A DNA stretch of 64,000 nucleotides from assembly GCF_032854445.1 (NCBI RefSeq), contig NW_027018047.1:1-64000 (forward strand), given 5' to 3'. A program made the translations under genes and the position numbers. The stretch is from Liolophura sinensis (lineage: Eukaryota > Mollusca > Polyplacophora > Chitonida > Chitonidae). The notes below the pieces were generated by a model that worked only from the letters and a program-made list of their open reading frames with translations, was not told the DNA's origin and did no database searches. Position 1 is the first letter of the stretch, and each line of letters starts with the position of its first letter. Shown in pieces: positions 11,131-24,590 of this stretch.

Positions 11131-14100
11131 AATTTCCCTGGTTTCCATGGAGTAAGAGCCGTTGCTGTGCACGTGATTATGACATAAATGATCATTCAAT
11201 TGTCACTACAGCCAAAAGTATTGGTCGGAGAGCAACGCGGTTTGCACCATTCGATTTCTCGTGACAAAATACGTCGGATTAGCCTCTTACCAGCAGCACT
11301 GGAACAGTTTTTCCACTCTTGCATTTTTGCCTGGTCATTTTGTTAATTGAAACCGGTTACACTGTACTCTGTACAATCGCGACTGGTCATTGCTCTATTC
11401 AACTTTTGACTATAAGTTATGTGCCCTTCGGTAGCCCAGAAGACCTGAAATCTTTGGGCCAAGCCCATTTAACTCACCCAGCAATTGTCTTACTTCTAAG
11501 TCCAAGACAATCTCAATGTCTTTATCTACGTGTAGAAAAACCAGACCATTTGTACATAAAAAACACAAGGTACTTGATACAGTCTGCTGTAAAAAGTACA
11601 ACTGACCACAGACCCACATGAATAAGGTGCCAAAAGATGCGGAATTGAGGCAGGTATCGGCAGCTGTTGAAAAATTGCAAATTTCCCTGGTTTCCATGGA
11701 GTAAGAGCCGTTGCTGGGCACGTGATTATGACATCAATGATCATTCAATTGTCGCTACAGCGAAAAGTATTGGTCGGAGAGCAACGCGGTTTGCACCATT
11801 CGATTTCTCGTCACAAAATACGTCGGATTAGTCTCTTACCAGCAGCACTGGAACAGTTTTTCCACTTTTGCATTTTTGCCTGGTCTTTTTGTTAATTGAA
11901 ATCGGCTACACTGTACTCTGTACAATCGCGACTGGTCATTACTATATTCAACTTTTGACTATATGTTATGTGCCCTTCGGTAGCTCAGAAGACGTCAAAT
12001 GTTTGGGCCAAGCCCATTTAACTCACCCAGCAATTGTCTTACTTCTAAGTCGAAGACAATCTCAATGTCTTTATCTACGTGTAGAAAAACCACACCATTT
12101 GTACATAAAAAACACAAGGTACTTGATACAGTCTGCTGTAAAAAGTACAACTGACCAAAGACCCAATTAAATAAGGTGCCAAAAGATGCGGAATTGAGCC
12201 AGGCATCGGCAGCTGTTGAAAAATTGCAAATTTCCCTGGTTTCCATGGAGTAAGAGCCGTTGCTGGGCACGTGATTATCACATAAATGATCATTCACTTG
12301 TCACTACAGCCAAAAGTATTGGTCGGAGAGCAAGGCGGTTTGCACCATTCGATTTGTCGTCACAAAATACGTCGGATTAGGCTCTTACCAGCAGCACTGG
12401 AACAGTTTTTCCACTCTTGCATTTTTGCCTGGTCTTTTTGTAAGTTGAAATCGGCTACACTGTACTATGTACCATCGCGACTGGTCATTATTATATTCAA
12501 CTTTTGACTATAAGTTATGTGCCCTTCGGTAGCCTAGAAGACCTGAAATCTTTGGGCCAAGCCCATTTAACTCACCCAGCAATTGTCTTACTTCTAAGTC
12601 CAAGACAATCTCAATGTCTTTATCTACGTGTAGAAAAACCAGACCATTTGCACATAAAAAACACAAGGTACTTGATACAGTCTGCTGTAAAAAGTACAAC
12701 TGACCACAGACCCACATGAATAAGGTGCCAAAAGATGCGGAATTGAGCCAGGTATCGGCAGCTGTTGAAAAATTGCAAATTTCCCTGGTTTCCATGGAGT
12801 AAGAGCCGTTGCTGTGCACGTGATTATGACATAAATGATTATTCAATTGTCGCTACAGCCAAAAGTATTGGTCGGAGAGCAACGCGGATTGCACCATTCG
12901 ATTTCTCGTCACAAAATACGTCGGATTAGCCTCTTACCAGCAGCTCTGGAACAGTTTTTCCACTTTTGCATTTTTGCCTGGTCTTTTTGTTAATTGAAAT
13001 CGGCTACACTGTACTCTGTACAATCGCGACTGGTCATTACTATATTCAACTTTTGACTATATGTTATGTGCCCTTCGGTAGCTCAGAAGACGTCAAATGT
13101 TTGGGCTAAGCCCATTTAACTCACCCAGCAATTGCCTTACTTCTAAGTCGAAGACAATCTCAATGTCTTTATCTACGTGTAGAAAAACCACACCATTTGT
13201 ACATAAAAAACACAAGGTACTTGATACAGTCTGCTGTAAAAAGTACAACTGACCACAGACCCACATGAATAAGGTGCCAAAAGATGCGGAATTGGGCCAG
13301 GTATCGGCAGCTGTTGAAAAATTGCAAATTTCCCTAGTTTCCATGGAGTAAGAGCCGTTGTTGTGCACGTGATTATGATATTAATAATCATTCAATTGTC
13401 ACTACAGCCAAAAGTACTGGTCGGAGAGCAACGCGGATTGCACCATTCGATTTCTCGTCACAAAATACGTCGGATTAGCCTCTTACTAGTAGCACTGGAA
13501 CAATTTTTCCACTTTTGAATTTTTGCCGGGTCTTTTTGTTAATTGACACCGGCTACACTGTACTATGTACAATCGCGACTGGTCATTACTATATTCAACT
13601 TTTGACTATAAGTTATGTGCCCTTCGGTAGCCCAGAAGACCTGAAATCTTTGGGCCAAGCCCATTTAACTCACCCAGCAATTGTCTTACTTCTAAGTCGA
13701 AGACAATCTCAATGTCTTTATCTACGTGTAGAAAAACCAGACCATTTGCACATAAAAAACACAAGGTACTTGATACAGTCTGCTGTAAAAAGTACAACTG
13801 ACCACAGACCCACATGAATAAGGTGCCAAAAGATGCGGAATTGAGCAAGGTATCGGCAGCTGTTGAAAAATTGCAAATTTCCCTGGTTTCCATGGAGTAA
13901 GAGCCGTTGCTACGCACGTAATTATGACATAAATGATCATTCAATTGTCGCTACAGCCAAAAGTATTGGTCGGAGAGCAACGCGGATTGCACCATTCGAT
14001 TTCTCGTCACAAAATACGTCGGATTAGCCTCTTACTAGTAGCACTGGAAAAATTTTTCCACTTTTGAATTTTTGCCGGGTCTTTTTGTTAATTGACACCG

Positions 14101-14160
14101 GCTACACTGTACTATGTACAATCGCGACTGGTCATTACTATATTCAACTTTTGACTATAA
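11131..14160. repeat. Satellite segment of mixed A and C monomers
   Basis: Landmarks are 11416, 11965, 12514, 13063 and 13612, all 549 bp apart. The types are A, C, A, A, A. The 11416 monomer (GGCAGGTATCGG, GCTGGGCACG) is a third relative of 1018 and 7574. The 11965 monomer has the CCAATTAAATAAGG cassette also seen at 3719 and 10317. The 13063 monomer carries AATTGGGCCAGG and GTTGTTGTGCACG, shared with the chimeric 4271 monomer. The 13612 monomer joins a 12514-like left half (AGACCATTTGCACAT) to a right half with GTAATTATGAC, as in the window-start and 6476 copies. Confidence 0.8.
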
Positions 14161-15809
14161 GTTATGTGCCCTTCGGTAGCCCAGAAGACGTCAAATCTTT
14201 CGGCTCAGCCTATTTAACTCACCCAGCAATAGTCTTACTTCTAAGTGCAAGACAATCTCAATGTCTTTATCTACGTGTAGAAAAACCACACCATTTGTAC
14301 ATAAAAAACACAAGGTACTTGATACAGTCTGCTGTAAAAAGTACAACTGACCACAGACCCAATTGAATAGGGTGCCAAAAGATGCGGAATTGAGCCAGGT
14401 ATCGGCAGCTGTTGAAAAATTGCAAATTTCCCTGGTTTCCATGGAGTAAGAGCCGTTGCTGGGCACGTGATTATGACATAAATGATCATTCAATTGTCGC
14501 TACATCCAAAAGTATTGGTCGGAGAGCAACGCGGATTGCACCATTCGATTTCTCGTCACGAAATACGTCGGATTAGCCTCTTACTAGTAGCACTGGAACA
14601 GTTTTTCCACTTTTGCATTTTTGCCTGGTCTTTTTGTTAATTGAAATCGCCTACACTGTACTATGTACAATCGCGACTGGTCATTACTATATTCAACTTT
14701 TGACTATAAGTTATGTGCCCTTCGGTAGCGCAGAAGACCTAAAATCTTTGGGCCAAGCCCATTTAACTCACCCAGCAATTGTCTTACTTCTAAGTGCATG
14801 ACAATCTCAATGTCTTTATCTACTTGTAGAAAAACCACACCATTTGTACGTGAAAAACACAAGGTACTTGATACAGTCTGCTGTAAAAAGTACAACTGAA
14901 CACTGACCCACTTCAGTAAGGTGCCAAAAGATGCGGAATTGAGCCAGGCATCGGCAGCTGTTGAAAAATTGCAAATTTCCCTGGTTTCCATGGAGTAAGA
15001 GCCGTTGCTACGCACGTGATTATGACATAAATGATCATTCAATTGTCGCTACAGCCCAAAAGTATTGGTCGGAGAGCAACGCGGATTGCACCATTCGATT
15101 TCTCGTCACAAAATACGTCGGATTAGCCTCTTACTAGTAGCACTGGAACAGTTTTTCCACTTTTGCATTTTTGCCTGGTCTTTTTGTTAATTGAAACCGG
15201 CTACACTGTACTCTGTACAATCGCGACTGGTCATTACTATATTCAACTTTTGACTATAAGTTATGTGCCCTTCGGTAGCCCAGAAGACCTAAAATCTTTT
15301 GGGCCAAGCCCATTTAACTCACCCAGCAATTGTCTTACTTCTAAGTCCTAGACAATCTCAATGTCTTTATCTACGTGTAGAAAAACCACACCATCTGTAC
15401 ATAAAAAAAGCAAGGTACTTGATACAGTCTGCTGTAAAAGGTACAACTGACCACAGACCCACATGAATAAAGTGCCAAAAGATGCGGAATTGAGCCAGGC
15501 ATCGGCAGCTGTTGAAAAATTGCAAATTTCCCTGGTTTCCATGGAGTAAGAGCCGTTGCTGGGCACGTGATTATGACATAAATGATCATTCAATTGTCAC
15601 TACAGCCAACAGTATTGGTCGGAGAGCAACGCGGCTTGCACCATTCGACTTCTCGTGACAAAATACGTCGGATTAGCCTCTTACCAGCAGCACTGGAACA
15701 GTTTTTCCACTTTTGCATTTTTGCCTGGTCTTTTTGTTAATTGAAATCGGCTACACTGTACTCTGTACAATCGCGACTGGTCATTACTATATTCAACTTT
15801 TGACTATAA
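14161..15809. repeat. 3-monomer higher-order repeat, copy 1 (C-B-A)
   Basis: The three monomers start at 14161, 14710 and 15260. The first carries TCGGCTCAGCCTATTTAAC, CAATAGTC, CTACATCCAAAAG and GTCACGAAATACG. The second carries GGTAGCGCAGAAG, AGTGCATGACAAT, CTACTTGTAG and GAAATCGCCTAC. All of these rare marks return 1649 bp further right (3 x 549, plus 2). The third monomer (GTCCTAGAC, CCATCTGTAC, GAATAAAGTG) is not repeated in copy 2 but is related to the 19103 and 20200 monomers. Confidence 0.85.
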
Positions 15810-17455
15810 GTTATGTGCCCTTCGGTAGCCCAGAAGACGTCAAATCTTTCGGCTCAGCCTATTTAACTCACCCAGCAATAGTCTTACTTCTAAGTGCAAG
15901 ACAATCTCAATGTCTTTATCTACGTGTAGAAAAACCACACCATTTGTACATAAAAAACATAAGGTACTTGATACAGTCTGCTGTAAAAAGTACAACTGAC
16001 CACAGACCCAATTGAATAGGGTGCCAAAAGATGCGGAATTGAGCCAGGTATCGGCAGCTGTTGAAAAATTGCAAATTTCCCTGGTTTCCATGGAGTAAGA
16101 GCCGTTGCTGGGCACGTGATTATGACATAAATGATCATTCAATTGTCGCTACATCCAAAAGTATTGGTCGGAGAGCAACGCGGATTGCACCATTCGATTT
16201 CTCGTCACGAAATACGTCGGATTAGCCTCTTACTAGTAGCACTGGAACAGTTTTTCCACTTTTGCATTTTTGCCTGGTCTTTTTGTTAATTGAAATCGCC
16301 TACACTGTACTATGTACAATCGCGACTGGTCATTACTATATTCAACTTTTGACTATAAGTTATGTGCCCTTCGGTAGCGCAGAAGACCTAAAATCTTTGG
16401 GCCAAGCCCATTTAACTCACCCAGCAATTGTCTTACTTCTAAGTGCATGACAATCTCAATGTCTTTATCTACTTGTAGAAAAACCACACCATTTGTACGT
16501 GAAAAACACAAGGTACTTGATACAGTCTGCTGTAAAAAGTACAACTGAACACTGACCCACTTCAGTAAGGTGCCAAAAGATGCGGAATTGAGCCAGGCAT
16601 CGGCAGCTGTTGAAAAATTGCAAATTTCCCTGGTTTCCATGGAGTAAGAGCCGTTGCTTCGCACGTGATTATGACATAAATGATCATTCAATTGTCGCTA
16701 CAGCCAAAAGTATTGGTCGGAGAGCAACGCGGATTGCACCATTCGATTTCTCGTCACAAAATACGTCGGATTAGCCTCTTACCAGCAGCACTGGAACAGT
16801 TTTTCCACTTTTGCATTTTTGCCTGGTCTTTTTGTTAATTGAAATCGGCTACACTGTACTCTGTACAATCGCGACTGGTCATTACTATATTCAACTTTTG
16901 ACTATAAGTTATGTGCCCTTCGGTAGCCCAGAAGACGTCAAATCTTTCGGCTCAGCCCATTTAACTCACCCAGCAATAGTCTTACTTCTAAGTGCAAGAC
17001 AATCTCAATGTCTTTATCTACGTGTAGAAAAACCACACCATTTGTACATAAAAAACACAAGGTACTTGATACAGTCTGCTGTAAAAAGTACAACTGACCA
17101 CATACCCAATTGAATAGGGTGCCAAAAGATGCGGAATTGAGCCAGGTATCGGCAGCTGTTGAAAAATTGCAAATTTCCCTGGTTTCCATGGAGTAAGAGC
17201 CGTTGCTGGGCACGTGATTATGACATAAATGATCATTCAATTGTCACTACAGCCAAAAGTATTGGTCGGAGAGCAACGCGGATTGCACCATTCGATTTCT
17301 CGTCACAAAATACGTCGGATTAGCCTCTTACTAGTAGCACTGGAACAGTTTTTCCACTTTTGCATTTTTGCCTGGTTTTTTGTTAATTGAAACCGGCTAC
17401 ACTGTACTCTGTACAATCGCGACTGGTCATTACTATATTTAACTTTTGACTATAA
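15810..17455. repeat. 3-monomer higher-order repeat, copy 2 (C-B-C)
   Basis: The monomers start at 15810, 16359 and 16908. The first two match 14161 and 14710 at their rare marks. The third is another C-type related to the first (TCGGCTCAGCCCATTT, CAATAGTC), so the unit changed from C-B-A to C-B-C. Small differences from copy 1 include GCTTCGCACG near 16656 where copy 1 has GCTACGCACG, and the TTACCAGCAGC form near 16778 where copy 1 has TTACTAGTAGC. Confidence 0.8.
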
Positions 17456-17950
17456 GTTATGTGCCCTTCGGTAGCCCAGAAGACCTGAAATCTTTGGGCC
17501 AAGCCCATTTAACTCACCCAGCAATTGTCTTACTTCTAAGTCCAAGACATTCTCAATGTGTCTTTATCTACGTGTAGAAAAACCACACCATTTGTACATA
17601 AAAACACAAGGTACTTGATACAGTCTGCTGTAAAAAGTACAACTGACCACAGACCCACATGAATAAGGTGCCAAAAGATGCGGAATTGAGGCAGGTATCA
17701 GCAGCTGTTGAAAATTGCAAATTTCCCTGGTTTCCATGGAGTAAGAGCCGTTTGTTGTGCACGTGATTATGACATCAATGATTATTCAATTGTCGCTACA
17801 GCCAAAAGTATTGGTCGGAGAGCAACGCGGATTGCACCATTCGATTTCTCGTCACAAAATACGTCGGATTAGCCTCTTACCACCAGCTCTGGAACAGTTT
17901 TCCACTTTGGCATTTTTGCCTGGTCTTTTTGTTAATTGAAATCGGCTACA
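17340..17950. other. Indel island in the 16908/17456 monomers
   Basis: Clustered length changes include a shortened form near 17375 (CTGGTTTTTTGTT), an extra TG in CAATGTGTCTTT near 17548, a missing A in CATAAAAACAC near 17600 and a missing A in TTGAAAATTGC near 17710. There is also an extra T in GTTTGTTGTGC near 17752 and a missing T with a substitution in CAGTTTTCCACTTTGG near 17897. Close relatives at 31178-31726 and 35570-36118 have the normal form at each of these sites. Confidence 0.75.
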
Positions 17951-18553
17951 CTGTACTCTGTACCATCGCGACTGGTCATTACTATATTCAACTTTTGACT
18001 ATATGTTATGTGCCCTTCGGTAGCCCAGAAGACGTCAAATGTTTGGGCTAAGCCCATTTAACTCACCCAGCAATTCCCTTACTTCTAAGTCCAAGACAAT
18101 CTCAATGTCTTTATCTACGTGTAGAAAAACCACACCATTTGTACATGAAAAACACAAGGTACTTGATACAGTCTGCTGTAAAAAGTACAACTGAACACTG
18201 ACCCACTTCAGTAAGGTGCCAAAAGATGCGGAATTGAGCCAGGCATCGGCAGCTGTTGAAAAATTGCAAATTTCCCTGGTTTCCATGGAGTAAGAACCGT
18301 TGCTACGCATGTGATTATGACATAAATGATCATTCAATTGTCGCTACAGCCAAAAGTATTGGTCGGAGAGCAACGCGGATTGCACCATTCGATTTCTCGT
18401 CACAAAATACGTCGGATTAGCCTCTTACTAGTAGCACTGGAACAGTTTTTCCACTTTTGCATTTTTGCCTGGTCTTTTTGTTAATTGAAATCGGCTACAC
18501 TGTACTCTGTACAATCGCGACTGGTCATTACTATATTCAACTTTTGACTATAA
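17456..18553. repeat. A-B monomer pair that recurs in the 8-monomer HOR
   Basis: The monomers at 17456 (A, with GGCAGGTATCAGCAGC) and 18005 (B, with CAATTCCCTTAC and AGTAAGAACCG) match the pairs at 31178/31727 and 35570/36119, which contain the same rare marks. The distance to the first recurrence is about 13.72 kb, or 25 monomers. This pair is therefore either an ancestor of part of the 8-monomer unit or a copy thrown out of it. Confidence 0.8.
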
Positions 18554-21500
18554 GTTATGTGCCCTTCGGTAGCCCAGAAGACCTAAAATCTTTGGGCCAA
18601 GCCCATTTAACTCACCCAGCAATTGTCTTACTTCTAAGTCCAAGACAATCTCAATGTCTTTATCTACGTGTAGAAAAACCACACCATTTGTACGTGAAAA
18701 ACACAAGGTACTTGATACAGTCTGCTGTAAAAAGTACAACTGAACACTGACCCACTTCAGTAAGGTGCCAAAAGATGCGGAATTGAGCCAGGCATCGGCA
18801 GCTGTTGAAAAATTGCAAATTTCCCTGGTTTCCATGGAGTAAGAGCCGTTGCTGGGCACGTGATTATGACATAAATGATCATTCAATTGTCACTACAGCC
18901 AAAAGTATTGGTCGGAGAGCAACGCGGATTGCACCATTCGATTTGTGGTCACAAAATACGTCGGATTAGCCTCTTACTAGTAGCACTGGAACAGTTTTTC
19001 CACTTTTGCATTTTTGCCTGGTCTTTTTGTTAATTGAAACCGGCTACACTGTACTCTGTACAATCGCGACTGGTCATTACTATATTCAACTTTTGACTAT
19101 AAGTTATGTGCCCTTCGGTAGCCCAGAAGACCTAAAATCTTTGGGCCAAGCCGATTTAACTCACCCAGCAATTGTCTTTTTTCTAAGTCCTAGACAATCT
19201 CAATGTCTTTATCTACGTGTAGAAAAACCACACCATCTGTACATAAAAAAGCAAGGTACTTGATACAGTCTGCTGTAAAAGGTACAACTGACCACAGACC
19301 CACATGAATAAAGTGCCAAAAGATGCGGAATTGAGCCAGGCATCGGCAGCTGTTGAAAAATTGCAAATTTCCCTGGTTTCCATGGAGTAAGAGCCGTTGC
19401 TACGCACGTGATTATGACATAAATGATCATTCAATTGTCACTACAGCCAAAAGTATTGGTCGGAGAGCAACGCGGATTGCACCATTCGATTTCTCGTCAC
19501 AAAATACGTCGGATTAGCCTCTTACTAGTAGCACTGGAACAGTTTTTCCACTTTTGCATTTTTGCCTGGTCTTTTTGTTAATTGAAACCAGCTACACTGT
19601 ACTCTGTACAATCGCGACTGGTCATTACTATATTCAACTTTTGACTATAAGTTATGTGCTCTTCGGTAGCCCAGAAGACCTAAAATCTTTGGGCCAAGCC
19701 CATTTAACTCACCCAGCAATTGTCTTACTTCTAAGTCCAAGACAATCTCAATGTCTTTATCTACGTGTAGAAAAACCACACCATCTGTACATAAAAAAAG
19801 CAAGGTACTTGATACAGTCTGCTGTAAAAGGTACAACTGACCACAGACCCAATTGAATAAGGTGCCAAAAGATGCGGAACTGAGCCAGGTATCGGCAGCT
19901 GTTGAAAAATTGCAAATTTCCCTGGTTTCCATGGAGTAAGAGCCGTTGCTACGCACGTGATTATGACATAAATGATCATTCAATTGTCGCTACAGCCAAA
20001 AGTATTGGTCGGAGAGCAACGCGGATTGCACCATTCGATTTGTCGTCACAAAATACGTCGGATTAGCCTCTTACTAGTAGCACTGGAACAGTTTTTCCAC
20101 TTTTGCATTTTTGCCTGGTCTTTTTGTTAATGGAAACCGGCTACACTGTACTCTGTACAATCGCGACTGGTCATTACTATATTCAACTTTTGACTATAAG
20201 TTATGTGCCCTTCGGTAGCCCAGAAGACCTAAAATCTTTGGGCCAAGCCCATTTAACTCACCCAGCAATTGTCTTTTTTCTAAGTCCTAGACAATCTCAA
20301 TGTCTTCATCTACGTGTAGAAAAACCACACCATCTGTACATAAAAAAAGCAAGGTACTTGATACAGTCTGCTGTAAAAGGTACAACTGACCACAGACCCA
20401 CATGAATAAAGTGCCAAAAGATGCGGAATTGAGCCAGGCATCGGCAGCTGTTGAAAAATTGCAAATTTCCCTGGTTTCCATGGAGTAAGAGCCGTTGTTG
20501 TGCACGTGATTATGACATAAATGATCATTCAATTGTCGCTACAGCCAAAAGTATTGGTCGGAGAGCAACGCGGATTGCACCATTCGATTTCTCGTCACAA
20601 AATACGTCGGATTAGCCTCTTACCAGCAGCACTGGAACAGTTTTTCCACTTTTGCATTTTTGCCTGGTCTTTTTGTTAATTGAAATCGGCTACACTGTAC
20701 TCTGTACAATCGCGACTGGTCATTACTATATTCAACTTTTGACTATAAGTTATGTGCCCTTCGGTAGCCCAGAAGACCTGAAATCTTTGGGCCAAGCCCA
20801 TTTAACTCACCCAGCAATTGTCTTACTTCTAAGTCCAAGACATTCTCAATGTCTTTATCTACGTGTAGAAAAACCACACCATTTGTACATAAGAAAAGCA
20901 AGGTACTTGATACAGTCTGCTGTAAAAAGTACAACTGACCACAGACCCACATGAATAAGGTGCCAAAAGATGCGGAATTGGGCCAGGCATCGGCAGCTGT
21001 TAAAAATATGCACATTTCCCTGGTTTCCATGGAGTAAGAGCCGTTGCTGGGCACGTGATTATGACATAAATGATCATTCAATTGTCACTACAGCCAAAAG
21101 TATTGGTCGGAGAGCAAGGCGGTTTGCACCATTCGATTTGTCGTCACAAAATACGTCGGATTAGTCTCTTACCAGCAGCACTGGAACAGTTTTTCCAATT
21201 TTGCATTTTTGCCTGGTCTTTTTGTAAGTTGAAATCGGCTACACTGTACTATGTACCATCGCGACTGGTCATTACTATATTCAACTTTTGACTATATGTT
21301 ATGTGCCCTTCGGTAGCCCAGAAGACGTCAAATGTTTGGGCTAAGCCCATTTAACTCACCCAGCAATTGCCTTACTTCTAAGTCCAAGACAATCTCAATG
21401 TCTTTATCTACGTGTAGAAAAACCACACCATTTGTACATGAAAAACACAAGGTACTTGATACAGTCTGCTGTAAAAAGTACAACTGAACACTGACCCACT

Positions 21501-22944
21501 TCAGTAAGGTGCCAAAAGATGCGGAATTGAGCCAGGCATCGGCAGCTGTTGAAAAATTGCAAATATCCCTGGTTTCCATGGAGTAAGAGCCGTTGCTGGG
21601 CACGTGATTATGACATAAATGATCATTCAATTGTCGCTACATCCAAAAGTATTGGTCGGAAAGCAACGCGGATTGCACCATTCGATTTCTCGTCACAAAA
21701 TACGTCGGATTAGCCTCTTACTAGTAGTACTGGAACAGTTTTTCCACCTTTGCATTTTTGCCTGGTCTTTTTGTTAATTGAAATCGCCTACACTGTACTA
21801 TGTACAATCGCGACTGGTCATTACTATATTCAACTTTTGACTATAAGTTATGTGCCCTTCGGTAGCCCAGAAGACCTAAAATCTTTGGGCCAAGCCCATT
21901 TAACTCACCCAGCAATTGTCTTACTTCTAAGTGCAATACAATCTCAATGTCTTTATCTACGTGTAGAAAAACCACACCATTTGTACGTGAAAAACACAAG
22001 GTACTTGATACAGTCTGCTGTAAAAAGTACAACTGAACACTGACCCACTTCAGTAAGGTGCCAAAAGATGCAGAATTGAGCCAGGCATCGGCAGCTGTTG
22101 AAAAATTGCAAATTTCCCTGGTTTCCATGGAGTAAGAGCCGTTGCTACGCACGTGATTATGACATAAATGATCATTCAATTGTCACTACAGCCAAAAGTA
22201 TTGGTCGGAGAGCAACGCGGATTGCACCATTGGATTTCTCGTCACAAAATACGTCGGATTAGCCTCTTACTAGTAGCACTGGAACAGTTTTTCCACTTTT
22301 GCATTTTTGCCTGGTCTTTTTGTTAATTGAAACCGGCTACACTGTACTCTGTACAATCGCGACTGGTCATTACTATATTCAACTTTTGACTATAAGTTAT
22401 GTGCCCTTCGGTAGCCCAGAAGACCTAAAATCTTTGGGCCAAGCCCATTTAACTCACCCAGCAATTGTCTTACTTCTAAGTCCAAGACAATCTCAATGTC
22501 TTTATCTACGTGTAGAAAAACCAGACCATCTGTACATAAAAAAAGCAAGGTACTTGATACAGTCTGCTGTAAAAAGTACAACTGACCACAGACCCACATG
22601 AATAAGGTGCCAAAAGATGCGGAATTGAGGAAGGTATTGGCAGCTGTTGAAAAATTGCAAATTTCCCTGGTTTCCATGGAGTAAGAGCCGTTGTTGTGCA
22701 CGTGATTATGACATAAATGATTATTCAATTGTCGCTACAGCCAAAAGTATTGGTCGGAGAGCAACGCGGATTGCACCATTCGATTTCTCGTCACAAAATA
22801 CGTCGGATTAGCCTCTTACCAGCAGCACTGGAACAGTTTTTCCACTTTTGCATTTTTGCCTGGTCTTTTTGTTAATTGAAATCGGCTACACTGTACTCTG
22901 TACAATCGCGACTGGTCATTACTATATTCAACTTTTGACTATAA
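18554..22944. repeat. Heterogeneous satellite segment with a dimer echo
   Basis: Landmarks are 18554, 19103, 19651, 20200, 20749, 21298, 21847 and 22396. The types are B, A, C, A, A, B, B, A. The 19103 and 20200 monomers share GTCTTTTTTCTAAGTCCTAG, CCATCTGTAC, AAAGCAAGG and GAATAAAGTGCC, so a two-monomer duplication is visible. The 21298/21847 pair shares ACATCCAAAAG and GAAATCGCCTAC with the 14161/14710 and 15810/16359 pairs. The 20749 monomer is unusual in TAAGAAAAGCAAGG and in TGTTAAAAATATGC. The 22396 monomer has GGAAGGTATTGG, the mark of the first monomer of the 8- and 9-monomer HORs. Confidence 0.8.
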
Positions 22945-24590
22945 GTTATGTGCCCTTCGGTAGCCCAGAAGACGTCAAATCTTTGGGCTAAGCCCATTTA
23001 ACTCACCCAGCAATTGTCTTACTTCTAAGTGCAAGACAATCTAAATGTCTTTATCTACGTGTAGAAAAACCAGACCATTTGTACGTGAAAAACACAAGGT
23101 ACTTGATACAGTCTGCTGTAAAAAGTGCAACTGACCACAGACCCACATGAATAAGGTGCCAAAAGATGCGGAATTGAGCCAGGTATCGGCAGCTGTTGAA
23201 AATTGCAAATTTCCCTGGTTTCCATGGAGTAAGAGCCGTTGTTGTGCACGTGATTATGACATAAATGATCATTGAATTGTCGCTACCGCCAAAAGTATTG
23301 GTCGGAGAGCAACGCAGTTTGCACCATTTGATTTCTCGTCACAAAATACGTCGGATTAGCCCCTTACCAGCAGCACTGGAACAGTTTTTCCACTTTTGCA
23401 TTTTTCCCTGGTCTTTTTGTTAATTGAAATCGGCTACACTGTACTCTGTACAATCGCGACTGGTCATTACTATATTCAACTTTTGACTATAAGTTATGTG
23501 CCCTTCGGTAGCCCAGAAGACCTGAAATCTTTCGGCTAAGCCCATTTAACTCACCCAGCAATTGTCTTACTTCTAAGTGCAAGACAATCTCAATGTCTTT
23601 ATCTACGTGTAGAAAAACCAGACCATTTGTACATAAAAAATACTAGGCACTTGATACAGTCTGCTGTAAAAGTTACAACTGATGACAGACCCACTTCAGT
23701 AAGGTGCCAAAAGATGCGGAATTGATCCAGGCATCGGCAGCTGTTGAAAAATTGCAAATTTCCCTGGTTTCCATGGAGTAAGAGCCGTTGCTACGCATGT
23801 GATTATGACATTAATTATCATTCAATTGTCGCTACAGCCAAAAGTATTGGTCGGAGAGCAACGCGGATTGCACCATTCGATTTCTCGTCACAAAATACGT
23901 AGGATTAGCCTCTTACTAGTAGCACTGGAACAGTTTTTCCACTTTTGCATTTTTGCCTGGTCTTTTTGTTAATTGAAATCGGCTACACTGTACTCTGTAC
24001 AATCGCGACTGGTCATTACTATATTCAACTTTTGACTATAAGTTATGTGCCCTTCGGTAGCCCAGAAGACGTCAAATGTTTGGGCTAAGCCCATTTAACT
24101 CACCCAGCAATTGTCTTACTTCTAAGTCCAAGACAATCTCAATGTCTTTATCTACGTGCAGAAAAACCACACCATTTGTACGTGAAAAACACAAGGTACT
24201 TGATACAGTCTGCTGTAAAAAGTACAACTGAACACATACCCACATGAATAAGGTGCCAAAAGATGCGGAATTGAGCCAGGCATCGGCAGCTGTTGAAAAA
24301 TTGCAAATTTACCTGGTTTCCATGGAGTAAGAGCCGTTGCTACGCATGTGATTATGACATAAATGATCATTCAATTGTCGCTACAGCCAAAAGTATTGGT
24401 CGGAGAGCAACGCGGATTGCACCATTCGATTTCTCGTCACAAAATACGTCGGATTAGCCTCTTACTAGTAGGACTGGAACAGTTTTTCCACTTTTGCATT
24501 TTTACCTGGTCTTTTTGTTAATTGAAACCGGCTACACTGTACTCTGTACAATCGCGACTGGTCATTACTATATTCAACTTTTGACTATAA
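22945..24590. repeat. 3-monomer higher-order repeat, copy 1 (A-F-G)
   Basis: The monomers start at 22945, 23493 and 24042. The first has a missing A in GTTGAAAATTGC and the rare CATTGAATTGTCGCTACCGCC series near 23270. The second has the F cassette (GATGACAGACCCACTTCAG) and AAAGTTACAACTG. The third has TACGTGCAGAAAAACC. All return 1646-1647 bp to the right. Confidence 0.8.
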
